A stretch of DNA of 64,000 nucleotides from CAYZQH01 sp050300015 (GTDB taxonomy: Bacteria > Pseudomonadota > Gammaproteobacteria > Pseudomonadales > Cellvibrionaceae): positions 7,729-71,728 of the forward strand of contig JBNKWZ010000012.1 in NCBI GenBank assembly GCA_050300015.1. Direction: 5' to 3'. Below the pieces are notes generated by a model. That model saw nothing but the letters and a program-made list of their open reading frames with translations, searched no databases and was not told the origin of the DNA. The position numbers and the translations under genes are program-made. Below, in pieces: positions 57,501 to 64,000 of the stretch. Every line of letters begins with the position of its first letter. Positions within the stretch are counted from its first letter, which is position 1.

Positions 57501-57918
57501 CGGTATAAACAGCGGTTCAGACACCGGGTCCAGTGAATCTCCTGCAGCACCCGACCAAGTAAAAGTAGATCAATTGGAAGGTCTTTCTCAAGATACCTTT
57601 AACATCAGTACTTTCTATGAACGCGATCAGATTTCCGCTCGTTTATCCTACGGATGGCGATCAGAATACCTTGTAACCGTTCAGGACTGCTGTATCGGTA
57701 CGCCAGTTTGGCAGGACGACTATGGCCAGCTCGACGCATCTATTCGATATAGAATTACTGACATGTTTGAAATTAGCCTGTCTGGCAGCAACCTTACGGG
57801 TGAAGAAGCAATACTAACCCAGCAAGTAGAACACAGTGAAAATGGCGGTAAACGGTTGAAGTTCGCGACGAACCAGAGCGATACCCGATACACCCTAAGT
57901 CTTCGCATGCAGTTTTAA
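54547..57918 (+). CDS. TonB-dependent receptor (TIGR01782 / carbohydrate type)
   Basis: Outer-membrane active transporter, 1123 residues. Signal peptide (~1-33, AYAAE), a TonB box region (VEEIVVLGIRRS), the plug domain (~60-190, with FPDKSLAEALMRVPGVAVERF) and a long beta-barrel ending in the outer-membrane signature LSLRMQF with terminal Phe. The plug resembles Caulobacter/Cellvibrio-type receptors for oligosaccharides rather than siderophore receptors. The following halogenase-fold genes and SSS symporter are typical companions. GGAG eight bases before the ATG supports the start. Confidence 0.93.
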   Translation: MSTVSKKHPETTNFRKSILAVSIMMACGTMAYAAEQSGPVTDGSLENEAEQRAGEVEEIVVLGIRRSIETAQELKRNASTVIDSITATELGDFPDKSLAEALMRVPGVAVERFATRTDSGAFSVEPSGVVIRGLPFVRSEFNGRDTFSANSSRGLSWGDVSPELMGGIDIYKNQTAELIEGGIAGLVNLKTRLPFDSDGETRVLTVSGNYSDLSNSNTPEVSGIYTNRFDTDAGEFGAMVNFAYSDVDATAQSARLSRVNRFRDVYEEDSLLFLPQGVNFGDDQYSRQRTGAALALQWQDLDGRFLATFQYNRSQYENTAQRNGVSVGWEGLQGYQSLFLEVTEGGTGSNTIVRPAEGTDPFEFSEDGLFSYGTLTQEHGWWGANNNDSALVAANTNGEALVETCASLDSWAGCDEGDTVTNYIGTNLTTTADISDSKSVTEDFGFNLKWHISDSVHANFDIQHVASDLDEYRLNSAFTTWTNPEVDLRGDLAQVTLHNPTNINLLDAGQGVYANPNSYYPSSMLEFLGDNHGEEFAAKTDFVFDIDSGFVERVKTGARYAKRDQQVNQASNWQAMSTPWVKNAAWFNLDSPPSSGEYLDEHVQEDPDDDEIIPYTFNGYPQNAWVVKEWESEFGSVDIADGNTLLIFPNADEMRNFKNTMSKIATGQPVNGFAPICSGLDNRENEVEGTCFRPNETLDVIEATEALYVQVDFGGDDLNLFGRPVSGNIGVRYINTDITSAGGTQFPFYDTVSQPCEETKPRDENDPTSRPPVPNTVTCYLDPDDIAFMDNGGNLDEKESSYDNILPSLNVKYDATDNFVTRFAVSRAMSRPDIGSLRNYAQVNYDAPSVNDEAGSLWVKDGDGEIVGANVFYSTRTANPNLKSIIADQVDLSFEYYSGRNSVSLALYQKSFDDYIQTGSYTREMTNNGVTRQVAITGPINGDGAEIQGFEVQGTYLLDNLPGFWGGLGVQANYTYVENKGVENTGINSGSDTGSSESPAAPDQVKVDQLEGLSQDTFNISTFYERDQISARLSYGWRSEYLVTVQDCCIGTPVWQDDYGQLDASIRYRITDMFEISLSGSNLTGEEAILTQQVEHSENGGKRLKFATNQSDTRYTLSLRMQF

Positions 57919-57983
57919 TTGAGCTACCTTTGGGGCTGTGCCTTTTTGGGCGGCCCCACCTTACCCCTCCTATCCTCGGATGA
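57919..57983 (+). other. Intercistronic hairpin between receptor and halogenase genes
   Basis: GGGGC ... GCCCC pairing (~57931-57957) around a T5 loop, with one bulge and no T run after it. Possibly stabilises the receptor mRNA and lowers downstream expression. Confidence 0.45.
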
Positions 57984-59498
57984 ATGATGCTGCAACCTTA
58001 TAGAATTGTCATTGTCGGCGGCGGTACAGCAGGCTGGATGACCGCAGCCGCAATTTCCGCTTTATACAAAGACCAAACCCGTTACCACATTGTACTCATT
58101 GAGTCTGACGAAATTGGTAGCGTTGGTGTTGGTGAAGCAACACTTCCTCAGCTTAAAAGCTTCAACGAACAGTTAGGCATTGTTGAAGCAGACATGATGA
58201 AGGCAACCAGTGCGACTTTTAAACTGGGTATTAAATTTGCCAATTGGGGAAAAGTGGGAGAGTCCTACATTCACCCCTTTGGTTTATCCGGCGGCCCCAA
58301 AAATACACTTGAGTTTCATCAGTATTGGGCGCACTTTAGGTCAAGTAACACCATTCCTGATCTTTCAGAATATTCTCTGGCAGTGCACCTTTGCCAAAAG
58401 AACAAGTTCAAAATCCCATCCAAAGACCCTGAAAGCATAGAAAACACCTATTCGTACGCTTATCATTTTGATGCCACTTTATACGCGCAATACCTAAGAA
58501 AAATAAGTGAAAAGTACGGTGTCCATAGAATTAACGGAATTGTGACAAGAGTTACCCAAAACGATGAAACCGGAGAGATTCGTGCTGTACATCTAAAAGA
58601 CGGGACCGAAATCATTGGTGACTTCTTTATAGACTGCTCCGGCTTTCGATCTCTTCTATTAAATAAAAAGCTCAAGGCAGAATTTGAGGACTGGTCTGAC
58701 TGGTTACCTTGCGATAGCGCCCTAGCTGTGCAAAGTGTCAAAGATGAAGATACACCGCCCTACACAACCTCCACCGCAAAAGAGGCCGGCTGGCAGTGGC
58801 GTATCCCACTTCAACACAGAACAGGTAACGGCTATGTCTTTTGTAGCAGTGTCATTAGCGAAACAGAAGCGTACGACTCCCTGATGAAAGACATCAAAGG
58901 AGTCGCGCAAACTGACCCCAAGCTGATCAAGTTTAAGGCTGGGCGTTACAAAAACTCCTGGAAAAAAAACTGCGTCGCCATCGGCTTGTCGAGCGGATTT
59001 CTAGAACCTCTGGAGTCAACCAGCATATATTTAATTCAAATTGCCATTGTTTGCTTGCTTAGGTTGTTCCCTACTAAGGTTGACAAACGAAATACCATTC
59101 TGGCTGATGAATACAATCGACTCATTGATAACGAGTATGAAAGAATTCGCGACTTTCTTATTCTCCATTACCACTTGAATGAGCGATCCGATTCAGATCT
59201 CTGGCGCCACTGTCGAGAAATGGCAATACCGGATAGTCTTACTCAAAAACTAGACATGTTTGAACGACGTGGATATACAGAAAGTTTTAAATACGGTTTA
59301 TTTAGCGCACCAAGCTGGCTCGCGGTACTCTACGGGCAAGGCTTAAGTCAAAAAGGCGTCGATCCGTTTATATCATCCATTTCAAAGAATAACATAGAGC
59401 CCATATTCGGGGACGTTGAACAAAAAATACAACAGGCGATTTCAACCGCCTACAATCATAAAGAATTCCTTAGCAATTATTGTCCATCAATAATTTAG
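57984..59498 (+). CDS. Flavin-dependent tryptophan-halogenase family protein (apparently intact)
   Basis: 504-residue member of the PrnA/RebH family. All hallmarks are present: GGGTAGW (12-18) for FAD, catalytic Lys80 (SATFKLGIKFANW), WxWxIP at ~270-275 (GWQWRIP), and the GFLEPLEST region with the active-site Glu and Ser. The family uses FADH2 and halide to halogenate tryptophan; members next to TonB receptors in polysaccharide-degrading bacteria have no proven substrate, and no flavin reductase is adjacent. Function in sugar uptake or regulation is unknown. Confidence 0.88.
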   Translation: MMLQPYRIVIVGGGTAGWMTAAAISALYKDQTRYHIVLIESDEIGSVGVGEATLPQLKSFNEQLGIVEADMMKATSATFKLGIKFANWGKVGESYIHPFGLSGGPKNTLEFHQYWAHFRSSNTIPDLSEYSLAVHLCQKNKFKIPSKDPESIENTYSYAYHFDATLYAQYLRKISEKYGVHRINGIVTRVTQNDETGEIRAVHLKDGTEIIGDFFIDCSGFRSLLLNKKLKAEFEDWSDWLPCDSALAVQSVKDEDTPPYTTSTAKEAGWQWRIPLQHRTGNGYVFCSSVISETEAYDSLMKDIKGVAQTDPKLIKFKAGRYKNSWKKNCVAIGLSSGFLEPLESTSIYLIQIAIVCLLRLFPTKVDKRNTILADEYNRLIDNEYERIRDFLILHYHLNERSDSDLWRHCREMAIPDSLTQKLDMFERRGYTESFKYGLFSAPSWLAVLYGQGLSQKGVDPFISSISKNNIEPIFGDVEQKIQQAISTAYNHKEFLSNYCPSII

Positions 59499-59525
59499 TC
59501 TGCAGCGATAAAAATAGTGAATAAC

Positions 59526-60974
59526 ATGAATAAAATTTCGGTTGTAGGACGCGACCTAGATGCTTGGATAACGGCTACTTTTCTCAAATTACTGCTTGAT
59601 CGAGGTGGCGATAATTACGAAATTGAAGTTATCGACATTGGCAGCAATCTCACGCCCCACGATTTTTATGCGGTTTTACCAAGCTATGAAACGCTTCATG
59701 ACACTCTGGGCGCAAACAAAGGGGCACTGCATAAAACAGCACATTCTCACTTATATTATGGACAAAGGTTCAGCGGATGGAACAAAGAAGGGCAAGAGTT
59801 CTTTCACGCGTATGACAGACACGGAATAAACTTTGATGGCGTAGACTTCTACCAATACTGGCTAAAAGCGAGACAAAATGGCCTACCTCTCCCTCTTGAT
59901 GACTTCTCACTTGGAGTGGCCGCTGCAAAACACTCTCGTTTTGTTTCCAATCATGATAAAACCGGCTTTTCGCATGCTACACACGGATGCCATCATAGCG
60001 CGATAGAGTATATCGGGGCGGTTACTCGGGCTGCCCAGAATGCTGGCGTTAAACATACTTGCGGCCAAATTAGATCGATCAACTGGGAGCATGAAAGAAT
60101 AGCATCCATAGATCTTGATAATGGTGCTCGCATAGAATCTGACTTCTATATTGATGCCTCGGGGCCGGAGTCAATTCTTATGAATTCGCGTCAGGAAGAC
60201 AACTTCTCTGATTGGCGTCAGTGGTTTCAGTGTGATCGAGTCATTACAGCATCGGGGACGACTTTAAAGTCCCGGCCTGCGTTCTCTCAAATTACAGCAC
60301 TCTCCTGTGGTTGGTGTGGGCTCTACCCGCTGGCAAACCGTACCGGAGTCCATGTTTTGTATTCCTCACAGGAATCTGATTTCAAAAAGGTAGCAGATGA
60401 AGTCCGTTCGTTAGTCGGTGTAGATATTAGCAGTAGGACGGAAAGAACCTCTAGGTGCGGGATAGCCAAAAGGCCATGGATTGGAAACTGCCTGGCCGTT
60501 GGCTCTGCCGCGGCAACCCTTGAGCCACTAGATGCATTAGGGCAACACGCTTTGGTTGTGAGCTTGGTAATGCTTAGGCAGCTATTCCCAAATGGAGGAG
60601 AGTATACAAACGAAAGAAAAACATATAACGAGAAAATGCATTCCTTTGCTGAAAATCTGAGGAATTTTCAAATTGCCCATTATCACCTAAACACTAGGGA
60701 TGAACCATTCTGGAAAAATTGCCGAGATACAATAATTCCAAAAGTACTCGAAGATAAAATTTCTTTGTTTAAGTATTCGGGTTACGTTTCGATTGTAGAG
60801 GATGAAACTTTTCAAGAGGAAAATTGGACAAGTATTTTTAATGGGCATGGACTTATCCCCGATCACTATAGCCCTCTGGTGGACAATATTCAGGAAGAGG
60901 ACCTAATTAATCGCTTTAAGAGCATATTGACCACTATTAACGAAAAAATTAAATCGTCACCTACATTAGAATGA
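59526..60974 (+). CDS. Degenerate tryptophan-halogenase-fold protein
   Basis: 482-residue paralogue of the preceding protein (shared patterns FDGVDFYQYW, DFYIDASGPES, SDWRQWF, LFP, AHYHLN). It lacks the hallmark residues: the FAD motif reads VVGRDLDAW, the catalytic lysine position is Tyr (HLYYGQRFSGW), WxWxIP reads GWCGLYP, and EPLEST reads EPLDALG. It is a full-length open frame, so it is probably retained for a non-halogenating role, such as a partner of the first protein. I use the ATG at 59526; a GTG nine bases upstream is in frame. Confidence 0.85.
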   Translation: MNKISVVGRDLDAWITATFLKLLLDRGGDNYEIEVIDIGSNLTPHDFYAVLPSYETLHDTLGANKGALHKTAHSHLYYGQRFSGWNKEGQEFFHAYDRHGINFDGVDFYQYWLKARQNGLPLPLDDFSLGVAAAKHSRFVSNHDKTGFSHATHGCHHSAIEYIGAVTRAAQNAGVKHTCGQIRSINWEHERIASIDLDNGARIESDFYIDASGPESILMNSRQEDNFSDWRQWFQCDRVITASGTTLKSRPAFSQITALSCGWCGLYPLANRTGVHVLYSSQESDFKKVADEVRSLVGVDISSRTERTSRCGIAKRPWIGNCLAVGSAAATLEPLDALGQHALVVSLVMLRQLFPNGGEYTNERKTYNEKMHSFAENLRNFQIAHYHLNTRDEPFWKNCRDTIIPKVLEDKISLFKYSGYVSIVEDETFQEENWTSIFNGHGLIPDHYSPLVDNIQEEDLINRFKSILTTINEKIKSSPTLE

Positions 60975-61030
60975 CACAGATTCAACTTTACTGCTTTGAA
61001 CAGATTTACACGCCGTTACCGTCAGTATGT

Positions 61031-61203
61031 TATTAACCCGACAATCTTTTATGTCGGGTTAATGCGGTAAACGTACGTGCCGCCATTGGCCGAGGTGGCC
61101 AATGCAAGCCCTTAAAATACAAGGAAATTCACATATTTCTGCCAGAATTTTCAGGGCGTGCAATTCAATAGATAGGAAGTCTATTTTATTGCCAGGTTAA
61201 TAG
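61031..61203 (+). repeat. Multi-hairpin dispersed element, copy 1 (173 bp)
   Basis: Begins with TTAACCCGACA / TGTCGGGTTAA (61033-61043 / 61052-61062, 8-nt loop), then ATTGGCC / GGCCAAT, then GGAAAT / ATTTCT and an AATAGA / TCTATT stem. It aligns without gaps to the copy 582 bp downstream. Confidence 0.85.
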
Positions 61204-61364
61204 TAGCGCGAAGGCTGTCACCAACTCGCCTTCCCAAGAAGATGAACGCAGGTATTTGTTGAAAGCGACACAAAAACAAATCATGTTGATGCTCTGCTTA
61301 GATCCAAGTACTGCTTCGCACGCATCAGCATAAAACCTATAAACGCAAACTAACGTCGTAAGCG

Positions 61365-61440
61365 ATCTATTTTATTACACACCCTAAAAATACCGACGCG
61401 GGCATGTGAATTACCTTGTATTTCAAGGGTTTTCATTGGC
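61365..61440 (-). repeat. Multi-hairpin dispersed element, inverted partial copy
   Basis: Read on the minus strand this segment aligns without gaps to the second half of copies 1 and 2 (roughly ATTGGCC through AATAGAT). Shared cores on the plus strand: ATGTGAATT.CCTTGTATTT.AAGGG and CATTGGC. Clearly more diverged than copies 1 and 2. Confidence 0.7.
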
Positions 61441-61612
61441 TTCACAGATAAGAATGAGGCATCCATACCCCAACCATTAATCCAACGATGATTCCCGCAG
61501 GGTTAAATAGCAACGGCAACACCAAGCTTACGACCAAAAGTCATTAGATGAATGATCTAGCCAAACGCGAAAAATATTTTCCCCAACAACGTCAATAGAT
61601 TAAGATTTTAAC

Positions 61613-61785
61613 TATAAACCCGGCAATCTTTTCTGTCGAGTTTATGCGATTCAAGGACCTGCCGCCATTGGCCGGAATGGCCAATGCAAGCCCTTAAAAT
61701 ACAAGGAAATTCACACATTTCCGCCAGTATTTTATCGGCGTGCAATTCAATAGATAGGAGATCTATTGAATTGCCGGCTTAATAG
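61613..61785 (+). repeat. Multi-hairpin dispersed element, copy 2 (173 bp)
   Basis: Same length and order as copy 1, offset exactly 582 bp. Several paired bases differ in a compensating way: the first stem ends in ATAAAC / GTTTAT instead of ATTAAC / GTTAAT, GGAAAT / ATTTCC replaces GGAAAT / ATTTCT, and the last stem is a perfect AATTCAATAGAT / ATCTATTGAATT. Confidence 0.85.
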
Positions 61786-61851
61786 ATGGACGCATAGGCC
61801 GCTATTCATTCGATGAACTTTAGAGCACTGACCGCTATTAAGGCTCCAAAG

Positions 61852-61896
61852 ATCTTTGTACGGCATATTTAACATGCCGTCTGAACAGACAAAGAT
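61852..61896 (+). promoter_or_regulatory. Nested hairpin in the symporter leader
   Basis: Outer stem ATCTTTGT (61852-61859) / ACAAAGAT (61889-61896) encloses a perfect inner stem ACGGCAT (61860-61866) / ATGCCGT (61874-61880). About 125 bp before the symporter ATG. Could be a leader structure or an operator. Confidence 0.5.
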
Positions 61897-61943
61897 TTGT
61901 TAAAAAAACTAAACAGCTCAGCGCCAAAACATAAATTTGCGTA

Positions 61944-61960
61944 ACATAGAGCTTCTATGT
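61944..61960 (+). promoter_or_regulatory. Perfect 7-bp inverted repeat before the symporter gene
   Basis: ACATAGA-GCT-TCTATGT, 60 bp upstream of the ATG. It directly follows AAATTTGCGTAA (61933-61944), which is also found upstream of the TonB receptor. Candidate operator. Confidence 0.45.
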
Positions 61961-62019
61961 GACTTAGTTTGAAAAACCATTTAAACAATGATAATTAACA
62001 ACTATTGAGGGGGTTCTTG

Positions 62020-63696
62020 ATGTCGGAGATGTCTTTTTACGATTGGGCGGTAGTCGCCATATATTTCTTCGGCTTGGTCGCCATTGTGTATTGGTCCAGC
62101 CAAAAGCAAAAAACCACGACGGATTACTTCCTGGCTGGCCGCCATGCAGCCTGGTACGTCGTAGGTGCATCCTTATTTGCCTCCAACATTGGCTCTGAGC
62201 ATATCGTTGGCTTAGCAGGATCAGGCGCATCCGTTGGGTTTGCCACAGCTCACTGGGAGCTACACGCATGGATAATGGTGCTACTCGCCTGGGTATTTGT
62301 GCCCTTTTACTACAAATCCGGCGTGTTCACTATGCCGGAATTTCTGGAACGCCGTTTTGACGGCCGTACGCGCTGGGTGCTATCTATTGTCAGCCTGTTA
62401 GCGTACGTACTCACCAAGGTATCCGTCACGGTGTATGCCGGCGCGCTGGTATTTAAAACTTTGCTCCCCGATACCTTTGGCACACCGGATAACGCTTTTT
62501 GGATCGGCGCTTTTACCACCGTAATCCTTACGGGGGTCTACTCTATTTTTGGCGGCCTGCGGGCGGTAATGTATACCGAAGTCGCTCAAACGGTGGTGTT
62601 GCTCCTAGGTTCTGCGCTGATTACCTACTTCGGTTTGGACCTTTTGGGTGGCTGGGGCGAACTAAAAAGCTTAGCGCAAACCAACGCCGATAACTTTGCC
62701 TTGTGGCGCCCCCTTTCGGACCCGGATTTTCCCTGGTTGGGCGTTATGATTGCATCACCTGTCATTGGCATTTGGTATTGGTGTACAGACCAGTACATTG
62801 TTCAGCGAACGCTGGCGGCAGAAAATCTCAAAGAGGCGCGCCGCGGTGCTTTGTTTGGTGGTTTTTTGAAAGTGTGGCCTGTATTTATTTTCCTTTTGCC
62901 GGGTTTGATCGGCTGGGCCCTGCATCAAAAAGGCATGATTTTAATTCCAAGTAAAGAAAACGGATCCATAGATGGCGATCAGGTTTTCGCTGTCATGGTG
63001 ACCACTCTTCTGCCTGAAGGCCTTCGTGGGCTCGTGGTTGCAGGTTTGCTATCAGCTCTAATGAGTTCTCTCGCATCGTTATTTAATTCCTGCGCAACAT
63101 TATTTACTGTGGACATTTACGAGAAACTACGCCCGGGTAAAAGCGAAGCTCACCTTGTAAACGTTGGGCGCTTGGCGACAGCTATGGTGGTAATTGCCGG
63201 CCTGGTTTGGATACCGATAATGCATAAAATGGCGGGTGGCGGAATATATATTTACCTCCAGGGCGTACAAGGTTATTTGGCCCCGCCTATAACTTCGGTA
63301 TTTTTACTTGGCCTTTTTTGGCGACGTACTACTGCACAGGGAGCGTTCTGGGGTTTGGTTATAGGCTTCGCTCTGGGCATGCTCAAACTCAGCTTGGAGG
63401 CCTTCCATAACAACTCAGGCTTGCCTGAGGGAATACTGCAACAACTTGCCGAGTTTAACTTTCTTTACTATTCCGGTGTATTGCTACTGATAAGCATTTT
63501 GCTGGTAGTGGGCATTTCTCTCGTGACGCCTCGGACTCCCGATGCACAAGTTGAAGGAATTACTTTTGCGACATTAACGGATCAAGATAAAAAAGAGATA
63601 CGTCAAAGCTGGGACAAGTGGGATGTAATACTAACCGCAATTGTTCTAGGACTGGTTGTTGGAATCTATCTATACTTCAGCTTTTGGATCAGTTGA
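62020..63696 (+). CDS. Sodium/solute symporter, SSS (SglT-like) family
   Basis: Inner-membrane sodium-coupled transporter of 558 residues with about 14 membrane segments. N-terminal DWAVVAIYFFGLV and TTDYFLAGRHAAWYVVGASLFASNIGSEHIVGLAG are typical of SglT-type sugar symporters. I chose the ATG at 62020 because GAGGGGG lies seven bases upstream; a TTG at 62005 is in frame. It probably imports the sugar delivered by the TonB receptor, though it is separated from that operon by 1 kb of repeats. Confidence 0.92.
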   Translation: MSEMSFYDWAVVAIYFFGLVAIVYWSSQKQKTTTDYFLAGRHAAWYVVGASLFASNIGSEHIVGLAGSGASVGFATAHWELHAWIMVLLAWVFVPFYYKSGVFTMPEFLERRFDGRTRWVLSIVSLLAYVLTKVSVTVYAGALVFKTLLPDTFGTPDNAFWIGAFTTVILTGVYSIFGGLRAVMYTEVAQTVVLLLGSALITYFGLDLLGGWGELKSLAQTNADNFALWRPLSDPDFPWLGVMIASPVIGIWYWCTDQYIVQRTLAAENLKEARRGALFGGFLKVWPVFIFLLPGLIGWALHQKGMILIPSKENGSIDGDQVFAVMVTTLLPEGLRGLVVAGLLSALMSSLASLFNSCATLFTVDIYEKLRPGKSEAHLVNVGRLATAMVVIAGLVWIPIMHKMAGGGIYIYLQGVQGYLAPPITSVFLLGLFWRRTTAQGAFWGLVIGFALGMLKLSLEAFHNNSGLPEGILQQLAEFNFLYYSGVLLLISILLVVGISLVTPRTPDAQVEGITFATLTDQDKKEIRQSWDKWDVILTAIVLGLVVGIYLYFSFWIS

Positions 63697-63715
63697 AAGT
63701 AGACCTTGCTTAACC

Positions 63716-63760
63716 GGCGTGCGCTTTTATTGTTCTACGGAGTTACATTAAAGCGCCGCC
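63716..63760 (+). other. Stem-loop downstream of the symporter gene
   Basis: GGCG-T-GCGCTTT pairs with AAAGCGC-CGCC (11 bp, one bulge, loop of ~20 nt). No T run; a weak terminator or 3' stabiliser. Confidence 0.45.
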
Positions 63761-63800
63761 CCACCAATACCTACCAATACCTACCAATACCTACCAATAA
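63761..63800. repeat. 10-bp tandem repeat (ctaccaatac, four copies)
   Basis: Four adjacent 10-mers, CYACCAATAC/A, with changes only in the first and last copies. Possible variable-number tandem repeat. Confidence 0.9.
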
Positions 63801-63803
63801 CCT

Positions 63804-63880
63804 AGCAATACAATAGATATTGCATCTGCTTTATTACACACTCTATCTCATCAAAGGCACATCCCTAAAATATATTTCAA
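63804..63880 (-). repeat. Multi-hairpin dispersed element, diverged inverted copy
   Basis: The first ~36 bases (GCAATACAATAGAT ... TTTATTACAC) align without gaps to the minus-strand end of copies 1 and 2, and ATCT..TTTATTACACAC matches the inverted copy at 61365. The remainder needs a small gap and is less certain. Confidence 0.55.
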
Positions 63881-63921
63881 CCCGGTGTGCTTAAATAAAC
63901 CTCGGCCTAAATTAAACTGAC

Positions 63922-64000
63922 ATGACCGCCAATGCTAGCAAACATGAAATAATCAAAGGGTGGTGTTGGTACATCGGGGTTTTAATTATCGACCTGGGTA
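63922..64000 (+). CDS. Possible start of a further gene (5' fragment)
   Basis: An ATG at 63922 opens a frame that stays open to the window edge (26 codons, hydrophobic from about residue 13: WCWYIGVLIIDLG), compatible with the first membrane segment of a transporter. No clear ribosome site. Too short to identify. Confidence 0.3.
   Translation, partial: MTANASKHEIIKGWCWYIGVLIIDLG

Larger units (their letters stand above)
60975..62019. other. 1-kb non-coding region upstream of the symporter
   Basis: No coding frame was found. It holds three of the multi-hairpin element copies and, nearer the symporter start, two further hairpins listed separately. Nothing recognisable was seen in 61204-61364 and 61441-61612. 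Confidence 0.6.

Noticed and set aside
61031..61785. CRISPR array
   Set aside because: Repeats are ~173 bp, structured, and in mixed orientation with no short regular spacers and no cas genes.

Overview
The window looks like chromosomal DNA from a marine, polysaccharide-degrading gammaproteobacterium, probably of the Cellvibrionaceae type (relatives of Saccharophagus, Teredinibacter or Simiduia). This is inferred from gene content: a TonB receptor / tryptophan-halogenase / sodium-solute symporter locus, a CE2 esterase, a pilABCD-coaE block, and gammaproteobacterial gene order around mrdA-rodA. No rRNA, tRNA, CRISPR array or complete insertion sequence was recognised. No computation was possible, so similarity statements rest on motif recognition.

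Left flank (1-15.7 kb). One open frame on the minus strand runs from 7425 off the left edge: a secreted protein of at least 2475 residues with DUF11-type and cadherin-like repeats, two of which are nearly identical 342-bp units. Next comes the conserved minus-strand envelope cluster proA-nadD-rsfS-rlmH-mrdA-rodA-mltB-rlpA.

Surface-sugar island (16-29 kb). This AT-richer stretch has two converging gene sets. It encodes a UDP-HexNAc 6-dehydrogenase and WbpB/WbpE/WbpD/WbpI-type enzymes, which together are the complete known route to UDP-2,3-diacetamido-uronic acids. It also has an O-acyltransferase, a methyltransferase, an LPG-synthase-like membrane protein, a DUF354 protein, a GT2 glycosyltransferase and a large GT-C-like membrane protein next to the pilin gene. 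The type IV pilus genes pilA (minus, with a sigma-54 promoter) and pilB-pilC-pilD-coaE (plus) follow.

Core and mixed genes (34-44.5 kb). These are rsmJ, a persulfide dioxygenase with a TauE/SafE exporter, an atypical response regulator, a PilZ protein, a metallo-hydrolase, bamC, dapA, a chromosomal TraT-like lipoprotein and a CE2 esterase. Non-coding stretches here hold a hairpin-rich region and a cluster of three DnaA boxes.

Nit1C cluster (44.9-53.0 kb). A complete nitrilase cluster: the sigma-54 activator nitA, divergent from nitB-nitH. There is a good -24/-12 promoter, a pair of repeats that could be the NitA enhancer, and a perfect 12-bp hairpin after nitB.

Sugar-uptake locus (54.5-63.7 kb). 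A TonB-dependent receptor, an apparently intact flavin halogenase, a second halogenase-fold protein that has lost the hallmark residues, and an SSS-family symporter. The non-coding DNA around the symporter holds four copies (two direct, two inverted and diverged) of a multi-hairpin element of about 173 bp; its first hairpin recurs 24 kb away. This element is the strongest candidate here for something undescribed.
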